DNA of 64,000 bases from Streptomyces sp. NBC_01288 (GTDB taxonomy: Bacteria; Actinomycetota; Actinomycetes; Streptomycetales; Streptomycetaceae). Under the pieces are notes generated by a model. That model saw only the letters and a program-made list of their open reading frames with translations. It was not told the DNA's origin and searched no databases. Positions 7,953 to 16,367 of the stretch are shown piece after piece (within the stretch, counting starts at the first letter, position 1; each line of letters opens with the position of its first letter). The DNA lies in assembly GCF_035982055.1 (NCBI RefSeq), contig NZ_CP108427.1, positions 6,447,001 to 6,511,000 on the forward strand. Reading direction: 5' to 3'. The position numbers and the translations under genes were made by a program.

Positions 7953-8732
7953 ATGCGGGTTCCCGTCGTGCAGCACCGCGGCCGTCGACGCCGTGCGCTG
8001 GGCCGACGCGCCCTGTGGACCGGTGGGGAGTTCCTCGTCACCGCCGGGGTCGTCCTGCTCCTCCTCGTCGTCCACGAGCTGTGGTGGACCAACCGGGAGG
8101 CCCGTCAGGGCGCCGAGCATCAAGTACAGGCCCTGGAACGGCAATGGGCGACACCGGGTGCGGGGAGCGGCGACACCCCGTCGGCCAACAGCGGTCTGGT
8201 GGGCGGCAGTTCACCGCGCCGGGGCACCGCAGCCGGTGGCTCAACCGACCCCACCGGTTCCGCCACCGCTCCCCGCCGCTCCCAGGCCTACGCAGTGCTC
8301 ACCATCCCCCGCCTCCACCTCCGCGTCCCGATCGCCGAGGGCGTCAGCAAGCGGAACGTGCTCAACAAGGGGTACGTCGGCCACTACCCCGGCACCCAAC
8401 AGCCGGGCCAGGCAGGGAACTTCGCGCTCGCCGGGCACCGCAACACCCACGGCGAGCCGTTCCGGTATCTCCCGCGACTGCGCCTCAAGGACACCGTCGA
8501 GGTCGAGACGAGCGCGGCCACCTACACGTACACGGTCGACAAGATCCTGCCGCAGACCTCCGCCTCCGACTCGGGCGTGATCCGGCCGGTCCCGCGCTCG
8601 ATCGTCAAGCCGTCCTACGGCTTCAGCCGGCCCGGCTACTACGTCACCCTCACCACCTGCACCCCGGAGTACACGTCCCGGTACCGCATGGTCGTGTGGG
8701 GCACGCTCACCTCCACGCGACCCCGCACGTGA
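7953..8732 (+). CDS. Class E sortase
   Basis: A 259-aa membrane-anchored transpeptidase that cleaves LAXTG-type sorting signals and attaches wall proteins to peptidoglycan. The N-terminal transmembrane anchor FLVTAGVVLLLLVVHELWW (about residues 27-45) is followed by a Pro/Ser/Thr linker and the sortase beta-barrel. The catalytic set is visible: His in FALAGHRNTHG, Cys in VTLTTCTPEY and Arg in SRYRMVVWG. Start ATG 7953 is preferred over GTG 7944 because the promoter-like sequence leaves little room. A candidate substrate, the LARTG protein at 19565-20701, lies in the same window. Confidence 0.9.
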   Translation: MRVPVVQHRGRRRRALGRRALWTGGEFLVTAGVVLLLLVVHELWWTNREARQGAEHQVQALERQWATPGAGSGDTPSANSGLVGGSSPRRGTAAGGSTDPTGSATAPRRSQAYAVLTIPRLHLRVPIAEGVSKRNVLNKGYVGHYPGTQQPGQAGNFALAGHRNTHGEPFRYLPRLRLKDTVEVETSAATYTYTVDKILPQTSASDSGVIRPVPRSIVKPSYGFSRPGYYVTLTTCTPEYTSRYRMVVWGTLTSTRPRT

Positions 8733-8817
8733 CACTGGGGGGCCGTGAACCCGATTCCGGTCAGTCGGCAAGTACTGGGTGAACGCTGTCCCTTTCCTCC
8801 GACCACACGGACCGTCC

Positions 8818-9501
8818 ATGACCGATTCCGATTCACTGTGCCGCTCCTCCCGGGGGAGCGGCACCGCGCAAGCGGACACCGCGCAGCCGGACGCCGTGCT
8901 CGTCGCGGCCTCGCTCGACGAACCCGAGCGCTTCGCCGTGCTGTTCGACCGCCACGCGCCCACCATCCACCAGTACGTCGCCCGGCGCCTCGGCCGTGAC
9001 GCGGCCGACGACGTCACCGCCGAGACCTTCCTCACGGCGTTCCGGATAAGAGCCCGCTACGACAGCGGGCGGGCCGGTGTCCGCCCCTGGCTGTACGGCA
9101 TCGCGGCCAAGCTGATCAGCCGGCACCGCCGTGAGGAGGTCAAGGCGCTGAAGCTGCTCGCCCGCACCGGTCACGACCCGGTGGCCGAGACATGGACCGA
9201 CTCCGCCGACGACCGGGTCACCGCGCAGGCCGCCTCCCGGCCGCTGGCCAAGGCGCTGGCCGCCCTCTCCGAGGGGGACCGGCACGCGCTGCTGCTGTTC
9301 GCCTGGGCCGACTTCACCTACCAGGAGATCGCCGAGGCCCTCGACATCCCGGTCGGCACCGTCCGGTCCCGGCTCAACCGGGCCCGCCGGAAACTGCGCG
9401 TCACGGCAGGTCCCTACCGCCCGTCCGACGGGTCCGACGACACCGCCGGTGACGCCGTCCAACCGCTCGAACCGCACGTACCCGAAGGTGATCCCGCATG
9501 A
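8818..9501 (+). CDS. ECF-family RNA polymerase sigma factor
   Basis: A 227-aa extracytoplasmic-function sigma factor. Region 2 is FAVLFDRHAPTIHQYVARRLGRDAADDVTAETF (recognition of the -10 element) and region 4 is LLLFAWADFTYQEIAEALDIPVGTVRSRLNRARRKL (helix-turn-helix for -35 recognition). ATG 8818 gives the expected N-terminus; no earlier start is needed. Its stop overlaps the ATG of the next gene (ATGA at 9498-9501), so both are translated together. This sigma/CU044_5270-family pairing is frequent in Streptomyces and suggests that the partner controls or responds to the sigma factor. Confidence 0.93.
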   Translation: MTDSDSLCRSSRGSGTAQADTAQPDAVLVAASLDEPERFAVLFDRHAPTIHQYVARRLGRDAADDVTAETFLTAFRIRARYDSGRAGVRPWLYGIAAKLISRHRREEVKALKLLARTGHDPVAETWTDSADDRVTAQAASRPLAKALAALSEGDRHALLLFAWADFTYQEIAEALDIPVGTVRSRLNRARRKLRVTAGPYRPSDGSDDTAGDAVQPLEPHVPEGDPA

Positions 9502-10577
9502 ACGAGCCGGTCGATGCACGTGCCCTGCGCGCCGACGTCCCCCTGCCCGACAGCGACCGCCTCGCGCCGCAACGGGCCCTGCTCACCGAGGCGTTCCGGC
9601 AGGAGACCGCCGCCGGAAACCGACCCGCCAGGGCCGCGCTGCCCCGCCGCGGGTTCGTCCTGATGGGCGCCGCGGCGGCCACGGGCCTCGTCGTCACCGG
9701 CGGGGCCGTGGTCTCCCTCACCCACGACTCCCCGTCCGCCGCCCCCACCCCGTCCGCCGCCACCGGCGGCCGTCAGCTGCTGTCCGCGCAGGCCTCGGCC
9801 GACACCCTCGAACTGGCCGCCGCCACCGTGGAGAAGATCGGCGCCACCGAGCCCGGCCCCAAGCAGTGGGTCTACGAGAAGACCACCTCCTTCGATCAGG
9901 GGAAGCCCCAGAGCGGGGAGCAGTGGACCCGTTGGGACGGCACGGGCTCCGCACACCTGCCCGGCATCCCGGGCTCGGGCGACATCTCGCACTTCGACCC
10001 GAACAAACTCCAGGTCTGGTACGGCCCCAACCAGGAGGAGAAGTGGAAGAAGGAGGGCTACGACGACCGGTCCCAGCGCCAGTTCTACCGCTTCCTCGCG
10101 ACCCTCCCGAGCGACCCCGACCGCATGATGGCCGCCATCCGCAAGGAGCACGCCCTCGGCGACATCAAGGGGGAGAGCGCGGCGCAGCGCGACTGGCGGG
10201 AGATCGACGTCCTCTACCGTTCCGTCCTGATCCCGCCGAACGCGCAGGCCGGTCTGTTCCGGGCGCTCGCCAAGATCCCCGGCGCCCGGGTGGAGAAGGG
10301 CGTCAAGGACCCCCTCGGGCGGGCGGCCATCGGCGTCACCGTGACCTACGCCAAGCCCAGCGCCTCGGGCTGGCAGGGCAAGCAGGAGCTGTTCTTCGAC
10401 CCGAAGACGTACGCGTACCTGGGGGAGACCAGGCACGCCGCGCCGGTCGAGATCCCCAAGGGCGCCGACGGCCGCCCGTACGCGGTGGCGTCGCCCGCGC
10501 CGGGCACGGACCCCGACGAGATGATCACGGCCCGCGCCGCATGGGGCGTCGTGGACAAACCGGGGGAGCGCCCCTGA
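9498..10577 (+). CDS. CU044_5270-family membrane protein, partner of the ECF sigma factor
   Basis: A 359-aa protein. A cytoplasmic N-terminal ~50 residues precede a single membrane segment (FVLMGAAAATGLVVTGGAVVSL, about 54-75); a large outer domain follows. The outer domain contains KQWVYEKTTSF and RAAIGVTVTYA, as in the CU044_5270 family. The topology (short inner tail, one TM, big outer domain) is that of transmembrane regulators of ECF sigma factors, but no ZAS zinc motif is seen, so an anti-sigma role is inference. ATGA overlap with the sigma gene. Confidence 0.8.
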   Translation: MNEPVDARALRADVPLPDSDRLAPQRALLTEAFRQETAAGNRPARAALPRRGFVLMGAAAATGLVVTGGAVVSLTHDSPSAAPTPSAATGGRQLLSAQASADTLELAAATVEKIGATEPGPKQWVYEKTTSFDQGKPQSGEQWTRWDGTGSAHLPGIPGSGDISHFDPNKLQVWYGPNQEEKWKKEGYDDRSQRQFYRFLATLPSDPDRMMAAIRKEHALGDIKGESAAQRDWREIDVLYRSVLIPPNAQAGLFRALAKIPGARVEKGVKDPLGRAAIGVTVTYAKPSASGWQGKQELFFDPKTYAYLGETRHAAPVEIPKGADGRPYAVASPAPGTDPDEMITARAAWGVVDKPGERP

Positions 10578-10662
10578 CCCTGAGACGCGCCGGGGGAGCG
10601 CCCCTGTGGAACGCCGGGGTGGGCGCGGGCGGGGTGCGGACACCTCACACACCTCACCTACC
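10578..10662. terminator. Convergent intergenic region with duplicated GC hairpin
   Basis: A 16-bp motif CCGGGGGAGCGCCCCT occurs twice about 31 bp apart (around 10560 and 10591), the first copy overlapping the last codons of the upstream gene. Each copy can fold as GGGG/CCCC. It separates convergent genes and is a likely bidirectional terminator. Confidence 0.45.
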
Positions 10663-12078
10663 TCACGCGCGCTCCCGCAGCACGCCCACACTCACCGCCG
10701 CCACCACAGCGAGCCCCGCCGACACCACCATCGCGATGTCCGCACCCCGGGCAAGCCCACCTCCCGCCGACGTGGCGATCGCGATGGTCAGCGCGACCCC
10801 GGCGCACGAGCCGATGTAGCGGAACGTCTGCTGGGCGCCGGAGCCCATCGCGGCCCGGGCCGCCGGTACGGACTCGACGGACAGCAACGGCAGCGCGGCG
10901 TTCAGCAGGCCACTGCCGACGCCCGCGATCACCAGTCCCGGCAGCAGCCGTAGCCAGGAACCGGAGTCCAGCGCCCCCAGCATCGTCAGGACGCCGGCCG
11001 CGTGGAGCAGGAAACCCAGGGCGAGTTGGTGCCGGGGCGAGACGCGGCCGGCGAGGCGGCGGGCCTGGAGGGCGACCGCGAAGGACAGGCCCGACCAGAG
11101 GAGGAACAGCCAGGCCGTGTCCATCGCGGACAGGCCCAGCGTCTGCTGCAACAGCGCCGGCAGGAAGCTGAACAGGCCGATCACCGCGAAGCCCGTGAAC
11201 AGGCCGCCCGCCGAGGACGCCAGGAAGAGGCGGTGGCGCAGCAGGCTCAGGTCGATCATCGGGGTCGCGATCCGGCGTTCCACCAGCGCGAAGACGCCGA
11301 CGAGTACCACGGCAGCCAGTGCCAGCAGGCCCACCGGTGCCCGCAGCCAGCCGTCGCGGCCCAGGGTGAGGGCGGCGACGAGGGCGACCAGGGCCAGTCC
11401 GAAGGTGACCGCGCCCGCCAGGTCGGGGCGTCCGCCACGCGGCGCGCGGGACTCGGACAATGTACGGACGCCGAGGGCCGCCACGACGATCGCCGCCGCG
11501 CCGAGCACGGCGTAGATCAGCCGCCAGTCCGGCATCGCGCCCGCGACCAGCGGGCCGACGGCTATGCCGCCGCTGACGAACGCGCCCCACACGCCGGTCG
11601 CGTGCAGACGGCCGCGCGGGGTCGGGAAGGCGTGCACGATCAGGCCCAGGCTGCTGGCGAGCAGCGCCGCGCTGGACGCGCCCTGCGCGATCCGGGTCAG
11701 CGTGAACAGCCAGGTCGAGGACGTGAGCGCGGACAGCGCGGTGGTGATGCCCAGCGCGAAGGTGCCGGCGAGGAAGGTCCGGCGGCGGCCGTAGTCGTCG
11801 GCGAGGCTGCCGGCGACCAGGAGCAGTGCGGCGAGGCCGAGCGGGGTGCCGTTCAGGAGCCAGGCCTGGGCGGAGAGCGGGGTGTGCAGGGCGGCGGCGA
11901 TGTCGGGGAGCGTGACCATCGGCGCGGTGTACGTCATCAGCGCCACGGCGGTGGCCGCGCTGGTCAGGGCGAGGGTGGCGCGGGGGTGCGGCACGCTCCG
12001 CCCGGAGACCTCGGGGGCCTTCGTCACCTCGGCGACCTGGGCAGCTTCATCGAGGGTTCGTTCATTGAACCTAGTCAT
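10663..12078 (-). CDS. MFS efflux transporter (DHA2/EmrB-like)
   Basis: A 471-aa major facilitator with about 14 hydrophobic segments. Motif-A-like GSLADDYGRRRTFLAG lies after TM2 and motif-C-like FVSGGIAVGPLVAGAM in TM5, typical of DHA2 drug/proton antiporters. ATG 12078 is preferred over GTG 12087. Codons 3-8 lie within an operator repeat (12055-12070) that is duplicated in the promoter region of the divergent HxlR regulator, so the HxlR protein very likely represses this pump. Substrate unknown; HxlR/MFS pairs commonly respond to electrophiles or quinones. Confidence 0.88.
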   Translation of the reverse strand: MTRFNERTLDEAAQVAEVTKAPEVSGRSVPHPRATLALTSAATAVALMTYTAPMVTLPDIAAALHTPLSAQAWLLNGTPLGLAALLLVAGSLADDYGRRRTFLAGTFALGITTALSALTSSTWLFTLTRIAQGASSAALLASSLGLIVHAFPTPRGRLHATGVWGAFVSGGIAVGPLVAGAMPDWRLIYAVLGAAAIVVAALGVRTLSESRAPRGGRPDLAGAVTFGLALVALVAALTLGRDGWLRAPVGLLALAAVVLVGVFALVERRIATPMIDLSLLRHRLFLASSAGGLFTGFAVIGLFSFLPALLQQTLGLSAMDTAWLFLLWSGLSFAVALQARRLAGRVSPRHQLALGFLLHAAGVLTMLGALDSGSWLRLLPGLVIAGVGSGLLNAALPLLSVESVPAARAAMGSGAQQTFRYIGSCAGVALTIAIATSAGGGLARGADIAMVVSAGLAVVAAVSVGVLRERA

Positions 12079-12115
12079 GGGGGGCACGGTAGCACCTTAG
12101 GTTCGTTCATTGAAC
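12055..12115. promoter_or_regulatory. Duplicated operator and divergent promoter (HxlR/MFS)
   Basis: The 16-mer GGTTCGTTCATTGAAC occurs twice, at 12055-12070 and 12100-12115 (45 bp apart, about 4.3 helical turns). Each contains the near-perfect palindrome GTTCATTGAAC. The second copy ends in a -35 candidate TTGAAC (12110-12115) that is 18 bp from TACAGT (12134-12139), placing transcription of the HxlR gene at about its own ATG (leaderless). The first copy lies inside the start of the MFS coding sequence, an arrangement that could block elongation or allow looping. Confidence 0.75.
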
Positions 12116-12146
12116 TTACTGTCGGAAAGTGGCTACAGTGGAGGAC

Positions 12147-12674
12147 ATGTCACTAGGCAAGGACTACGCGGGACAGGAATGCTCGATGGCCGGGGCGCTG
12201 GAGGTCGTCGGCGAGCGCTGGACGCTGCTCGTCGTCCGGGACGCCCTCTACGGCGTACGGCGCTACAACGACTTCCTCGCCCACCTCGGCATCCCGCGCG
12301 CGGTCCTCGCCGGCCGCCTCCAGGCCCTCACGGCCGAGGGCATCCTCGAAAAACGCCGGTACCAGGAGTCCCCGCCGCGCGACGAGTACGTCATCACCGA
12401 GCGCGGGATCGCCCTGTGGCCGGTGCTGCGCTCGCTCGGCCGGTGGAAGCGCGAGCAGTACGGTGAGACGCAGCTGCGCTACTTCCGGCACGCGGACTGC
12501 GGCACCGAACTCGGCTCCTACGGCGAGTGCCCCACCTGCGCCGTCATCGTCCCCGTCGCGGATGTCATCATGGACCCGGGCCCCGGACTCGATCCGGACC
12601 CGGCGGATCCGGTCAGCCGGGCGTTCCTCAAACCGAGGCGACTGCTCCAGCCGATCGAGCCGGATCCGGTATAA
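12147..12674 (+). CDS. HxlR-family transcriptional regulator
   Basis: A 175-aa winged-helix regulator. The conserved HxlR start is CSMAGALEVVGERWTLLVVRDALYGVRRYNDFLAHLGI, followed by LAGRLQALTAEGILEKRRYQESPPRDEYVITERG (recognition helix and wing). A C-terminal extension has Cys pairs (HADCGTELGSYGECPTC), possibly redox- or metal-sensing. ATG 12147 is preferred; GTG 12129 overlaps the promoter. It is divergent from the MFS pump and probably autoregulated through the duplicated operator. Confidence 0.92.
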   Translation: MSLGKDYAGQECSMAGALEVVGERWTLLVVRDALYGVRRYNDFLAHLGIPRAVLAGRLQALTAEGILEKRRYQESPPRDEYVITERGIALWPVLRSLGRWKREQYGETQLRYFRHADCGTELGSYGECPTCAVIVPVADVIMDPGPGLDPDPADPVSRAFLKPRRLLQPIEPDPV

Positions 12675-12723
12675 CGGACAGACGGACAGTACGAGAACGG
12701 CAGTCGAGGGAGGGAGCGGACCC

Positions 12724-13014
12724 ATGAACCAGCGTCGGGCGAGCGCCCTGCTGCTCCTCTTCCTGCTCCCGATCGTGCTGGTGGACACCGGCAGCCTCCC
12801 GGCCGCCGTCGCGCTCGCCGCGACCGGTACCGCCCTCGCCGTCTGCGCCCTCCTCACCGCGCGCAGCGCGCCCGCCGTACCGCCCACCCGGGTCCGTACG
12901 GCCATCCGCGACCGGGCCCGCCGTACGGCGTTCCTGCCTCAGCGAGACCCCGACGCCTCGGGCCGCCCACGCCCCCGAGCCCCCGGACACACCCTCCGGA
13001 CGACCACCGCGTAA
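12724..13014 (+). CDS. DUF6412-type small membrane protein
   Basis: A 96-aa protein with two adjacent hydrophobic segments (ALLLLFLLPIVLVDTG and AVALAATGTALAVCALLTA) and a basic, Pro/Arg-rich tail. It is preceded by a strong GGAGGGAG ribosome site. It lies directly upstream of the YidC-like insertase, an association I recall for DUF6412 proteins in Streptomyces. Function unknown; a role in membrane insertion is only inferred from context. Confidence 0.7.
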   Translation: MNQRRASALLLLFLLPIVLVDTGSLPAAVALAATGTALAVCALLTARSAPAVPPTRVRTAIRDRARRTAFLPQRDPDASGRPRPRAPGHTLRTTTA

Positions 13015-13100
13015 GGCACCTCTTTCTGCCGCCCCGCGCTGAGGGTCGTCCCGTCGCCATGCCCACTCCCGGCACGACGAGACCCACGGAGGGCTCACCC

Positions 13101-13775
13101 ATGTCCGTTTTCGCTGCCCTGGTCGACCAACTCGCCGACCTGCTCCACCCGTTGTTCGGTACGGCCGCGGCCGCCGCCGCGATCGTCCTGTTCACCGCTC
13201 TCGTACGACTCCTCGTGCATCCCCTGTCGCGGGCCGCCGCGCGTGGGCAGCAGGCCCGGGCCCAACTCCAGCCGCGTGTCGCCGAGTTGCGGAAGCGGTA
13301 CGCGAAGCAGCCCGAGAAGCTGCAGAAGGCCGTACTCGACCTGCACGCAGAGGAGAAGGTGTCCCCGCTGTCCGGGATCCTGCCGAGCCTGCTCCAACTC
13401 CCGGCGTTCTTCCTCCTCTACCGCCTGTTCTCCGGTGGCGGCGACGGCCTGCTCTCCCACCAGCTGTTCGCCGCGCCGCTCGGCGGACGCTGGGCCGACG
13501 CGCTCGCCGGGGACGGGATGTTCGGACCGGCCGGGCTCGTCTACGTCGGGCTGTTCCTCGTCGTCGTCGCGGTCGCGACCTTCACCTACGTCCGCACCCG
13601 GCGCGCGGCCGCCGTCGCCCCGGCCGGCACCGGTACCGGCGCCCTCGGGAAGGTGCTGCCGCTCCTCTCCTACGGCACGCTGATCACCGTGGCCGTCGTG
13701 CCGCTCGCCGTCGCGCTGTACGTGGTGACCAGCGCGGCCTGGAGCGCCGTAGAACGGGCGGTTCTTTACACGTGA
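13101..13775 (+). CDS. YidC/Oxa1-family membrane protein insertase (second paralogue type)
   Basis: A 224-aa YidC/Oxa1 domain protein. It has the hydrophobic core with RLLVHPLSRAAARGQQARAQLQPRVAELRKRY (the basic cytoplasmic helical hairpin after TM1), LPSLLQLPAFFLLYRLF and three further TM segments. It lacks the large periplasmic domain of proteobacterial YidC and is shorter than the main actinobacterial insertase, so it is likely an accessory paralogue. ATG 13101 removes a non-homologous N-terminal extension starting at 13059. Probably co-transcribed with the small membrane protein gene upstream. Confidence 0.88.
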   Translation: MSVFAALVDQLADLLHPLFGTAAAAAAIVLFTALVRLLVHPLSRAAARGQQARAQLQPRVAELRKRYAKQPEKLQKAVLDLHAEEKVSPLSGILPSLLQLPAFFLLYRLFSGGGDGLLSHQLFAAPLGGRWADALAGDGMFGPAGLVYVGLFLVVVAVATFTYVRTRRAAAVAPAGTGTGALGKVLPLLSYGTLITVAVVPLAVALYVVTSAAWSAVERAVLYT

Positions 13776-13798
13776 CGGCAGCCTGACGGCTTGTGGTT

Positions 13799-13838
13799 AC
13801 GGTCCAGTCCGTGAACCAGGTATTGCGGACTGGACCGT
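13799..13838. promoter_or_regulatory. Perfect 13-bp inverted repeat (terminator or operator)
   Basis: ACGGTCCAGTCCG (13799-13811) and CGGACTGGACCGT (13826-13838) are perfect complements around a 14-nt loop. It lies between the YidC-like gene and the FAH gene. There is no T-tract, so it may be a terminator of the upstream gene or a regulator site for the FAH gene. Two further small hairpins follow in the leader: GGAGGA/TCCTCC (13845-13864) and CGATGG/CCATCG (13864-13881). Confidence 0.6.
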
Positions 13839-13914
13839 GAGCTTGGAGGATCGACCAGTCCTCCGATGGCTGCACCCATCGGTCGACCGTCCGCGATCGA
13901 TGGAGATGGTGAAC

Positions 13915-14772
13915 ATGAAGCTGCTGCGAGTCGGTACGGCTGGGGCGGAGCGGCCCGCGCTGCTCGACGCCGAGGGGACCCTGCGGGACCTGTCCGGCAT
14001 CGTCCCGGACATCGACGGGCCGCTGCTCGCCGACACCGCCGCGCTGGGCCGGATCCGGGCCGCGGCCGACGCCGGGGAGCTGCCGGCGCTGGACGCCGAC
14101 GGGCTGCGGGTCGGGCCGCCGCTGGCGCGGATCGGCAAGGTCGTGTGCATCGGGCTGAACTACCACGACCACGCCCGCGAGACCGGCGCCGAGCCGCCCG
14201 CCGAGCCGGTCATCTTCTTCAAGGCGGCGGACACGGTCGTCGGGCCGTACGACACGGTGCTGGTCCCTCGCGGGTCGGTGAAGACGGACTGGGAGGTCGA
14301 ACTCGCGGTCGTCATCGGGCGTACGGCCCGCTATCTGGAGTCCCACGAGGAGGCGCTCGCGCATGTCGCGGGGTATGCGGTCGCGCATGACGTGTCCGAG
14401 CGGGAGTTCCAGATCGAGCGGGGCGGGACGTGGGACAAGGGGAAGAACTGCGAGACGTTCAACCCGCTCGGGCCGTGGTTGGTGACGGCGGACGAGGTTC
14501 CGGATCCGCAGGCTTTGTCGCTACGGCTGTGGGTGAACGGGGAGTTGAAGCAGGACGGGACGACGGGTGAGCAGATCTTCTCGGTGGCTGAAGTGGTGCG
14601 GTATGTCAGCCAGTTCATGACCTTGTATCCCGGGGATGTCATCAATACCGGTACGCCTGCGGGGGTTGCTCTTGGGCAGCCTGAGCCTAAGCCGTTCTTG
14701 CGGGCCGGGGATGTTGTCGAGCTGGAGATCGCGGGGTTGGGCAAGCAGCGGCAGGAGTTCAAGGACGCCTGA
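13915..14772 (+). CDS. Fumarylacetoacetate hydrolase (FAH) family protein
   Basis: A 285-aa FAH-family enzyme of the kind that hydrolyses C-C bonds in acylpyruvates or decarboxylates/hydrates ring-cleavage products. Visible: VCIGLNYHDHARETG, PVIFFKAADTVVGP, the metal-binding DWEVELAVVIGRTARY (Glu pair), VAHDVSEREFQ and NTGTPAGVALG. These fit 2-hydroxyhepta-dienedioate isomerase/ureidoglycolate-lyase-like members. Start ATG 13915 (MKLLRVG) matches the family; a GTG at 13837 would translate the structured leader. The neighbouring LLM oxidoreductase is convergent and not obviously related. Confidence 0.88.
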   Translation: MKLLRVGTAGAERPALLDAEGTLRDLSGIVPDIDGPLLADTAALGRIRAAADAGELPALDADGLRVGPPLARIGKVVCIGLNYHDHARETGAEPPAEPVIFFKAADTVVGPYDTVLVPRGSVKTDWEVELAVVIGRTARYLESHEEALAHVAGYAVAHDVSEREFQIERGGTWDKGKNCETFNPLGPWLVTADEVPDPQALSLRLWVNGELKQDGTTGEQIFSVAEVVRYVSQFMTLYPGDVINTGTPAGVALGQPEPKPFLRAGDVVELEIAGLGKQRQEFKDA

Positions 14773-14795
14773 GGGGTGGGGGGCTGTGCATTGTT

Positions 14796-14846
14796 TGCGG
14801 GTGCGCGGCCGTTGTGGCTGGTCGCGCAGTTCCCCGCGCCCCTGGG
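14796..14846. repeat. Intergenic GC hairpin repeat, copy A (convergent terminator)
   Basis: The sequence around GGCTGGTCGCGCAGTTCCCC and GCGCCCCTGGG belongs to a family of intergenic repeats I recognise from many Streptomyces genomes. Related copies are at 24491-24564 (inside a coding sequence) and 31629-31698. Here it sits between the convergent FAH and LLM genes, consistent with bidirectional termination. Confidence 0.6.
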
Positions 14847-14856
14847 TTGGTGTCCC

Positions 14857-15735
14857 TCAGCCCAATAGAGAGGCGAGCTTGCGCCAGGCCTCCCTCGGGA
14901 GGTCTTCGCGGGAGCCGCCGTCCACGATCTGTAGGGCCACGTGGTCCGCGCCTGCCGCTACGAAGGCGTCGATGCGGGCGCGGATTTGAGCGTCCTCGCC
15001 CCAGGCGAAGACCGCGTCCACCAGGCGGTCGCTGCCGCCATCCGCGAGGTCGGACTCGGTGAAGCCGTTGCGGAGGAAGTTGTTGGTGTAGTTGGGGAGG
15101 GCGAGGTACATGGCCAGGTAGTCGCGGGCCAGGGTGCGGGCCCGGGTCGGGTCCGTTTCCAGGACCACCTTCAACTCCGGGGCCAGGAGCGGGGTTTCGC
15201 CGAGGATGGCGCGGGCCTTGGCCGTGTGGTCGGGGGTGACCAGGTACGGGATCGAGCCGGCCGAGCGGTCGCGGGCCAGCTCCAGGGTCTTCGGGCCCAG
15301 GGCGGCCAGGAGACGGCGGTCGGCGGGGACTCCGGCGGTGTCCAGGGCGTCCAGGTAGCTCACGAGTGCCGAGTACGGGCGGCGGTACTGGTCCGCCAGC
15401 TTGGCGTGGCTCACCCCGAGGCCGAGCAGGAAGCGGCCGGGGTGGGCCGCCTCCAACTCCGCGAAGCCCGCGGCGCTTTCGGCCGCGTCGTACTGCCAGA
15501 TGCTCTGGATGCTGGTGCCGACGGCGAGCGTCGAGGTCGCCTCGATGAGTGGTACGGCGTGTCGGGCGGCGCTGCTGCCGCCCAACCACGCCGCGCCGTA
15601 ACCGAGTTGCTCCAACTCGGCCGCCGCGTCGGCGAGTTCACCGCGCCGGGCCGGATCCTCGGTGCGCAGGCCCACGCTCCAGATGCCGTACCGCCCGACC
15701 GTTTCCCTCAGCTTCTTCGGCGTATCGCTGCTCAT
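14857..15735 (-). CDS. LLM-class F420-dependent oxidoreductase
   Basis: A 292-aa luciferase-like monooxygenase-fold protein. Segments GYGAAWLGGSSAARHAVPLIEATSTLAVGTSIQSIW and HPGRFLLGLGVSHAKL match the TIGR03620-type F420-dependent subfamily. It would use F420 or FMN to reduce or oxidise an unknown small molecule in the cytoplasm. The start at 15735 is supported by a GGAGGG ribosome site upstream; an earlier in-frame start at 15801 is not. Monocistronic. Confidence 0.85.
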   Translation of the reverse strand: MSSDTPKKLRETVGRYGIWSVGLRTEDPARRGELADAAAELEQLGYGAAWLGGSSAARHAVPLIEATSTLAVGTSIQSIWQYDAAESAAGFAELEAAHPGRFLLGLGVSHAKLADQYRRPYSALVSYLDALDTAGVPADRRLLAALGPKTLELARDRSAGSIPYLVTPDHTAKARAILGETPLLAPELKVVLETDPTRARTLARDYLAMYLALPNYTNNFLRNGFTESDLADGGSDRLVDAVFAWGEDAQIRARIDAFVAAGADHVALQIVDGGSREDLPREAWRKLASLLG

Positions 15736-15848
15736 CGCTGCTGTTCCCTCCGCTGTCGGACCTGGACCGGTGAGCCCTAGGAGCCCTGTGGACAGTGCCA
15801 ACCGGAGTCGGGTCCTGCTTAATCCCGTCGTTCAATCCCGTCGTTCAT

Positions 15849-16367
15849 CTAATTTCGTCGTTCGTCGTCCAGGAACTGCTCCAGCGCCGCCACCACGAAT
15901 CGGTGGTCCTGGAGCTGCGGCAGACCGCTCACCGTCACCGTGCCGATCACGCCCACGCCCTCGACCCTGATCGGGAACGAGCCGCCGTGGGCCGCGTACT
16001 CGTCCGGGTCGAGGCGGGAGGAGTCCTCGAAGGTGCTTCCCTTGGCGCGGAAGCGGGTGCCGACCAGGTAGGAGGCGGCGCCGAAGCGTTCGACCACTTT
16101 GCGCTTGCGGTCGATCCACGCGTCGTTGTCGGGGGAGGAGCCCGGAAGTGCCGCGTGGAAGAGCTGCTGGCCGGCGCGGCGGATGTCGATGGCGACCGGG
16201 GCCTGGCTCTCGCGGGCCAGTTCCACGAGGAGGGAGCCCAGCGCCCAGGCGTCGTCGTAGGTGAAGCGCTGGAACACCAAGTGCCGTTCCTGTGCTTCGA
16301 GTTCCTCGACCGTCGGGGTGATCTCGGGGGCGATCCGCTGGGTGATCGCGGGCTTGTTCTGGGTCAC
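15849..16367 (-). CDS. Heme-degrading-domain (HbpS/GlcG-like) protein
   Basis: A 172-aa protein of the HbpS/GlcG-like (UPF0303) family. The core RFTYDDAWALGSLLVELARESQAPVAIDIRRAGQQLFHAALPGS and the terminal GVIGTVTVSGLPQLQDHRFVVAALEQFL are typical. Relatives bind or degrade haem, or form structural oligomers. GTG 16367 overlaps the stop of the oxidoreductase gene (GTGA, 16364-16367), so translation is coupled. No signal peptide, unlike secreted HbpS. Confidence 0.85.
   Translation of the reverse strand: MTQNKPAITQRIAPEITPTVEELEAQERHLVFQRFTYDDAWALGSLLVELARESQAPVAIDIRRAGQQLFHAALPGSSPDNDAWIDRKRKVVERFGAASYLVGTRFRAKGSTFEDSSRLDPDEYAAHGGSFPIRVEGVGVIGTVTVSGLPQLQDHRFVVAALEQFLDDERRN

Noticed and set aside
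7736..8092. N-terminal extension of the GH30 gene
   Set aside because: It lies before the Tat signal peptide and covers the divergent promoter; start at 7735 has a good ribosome site.
13837..13914. Earlier GTG start for the FAH gene
   Set aside because: It would translate the hairpin leader and adds residues not seen in the family.
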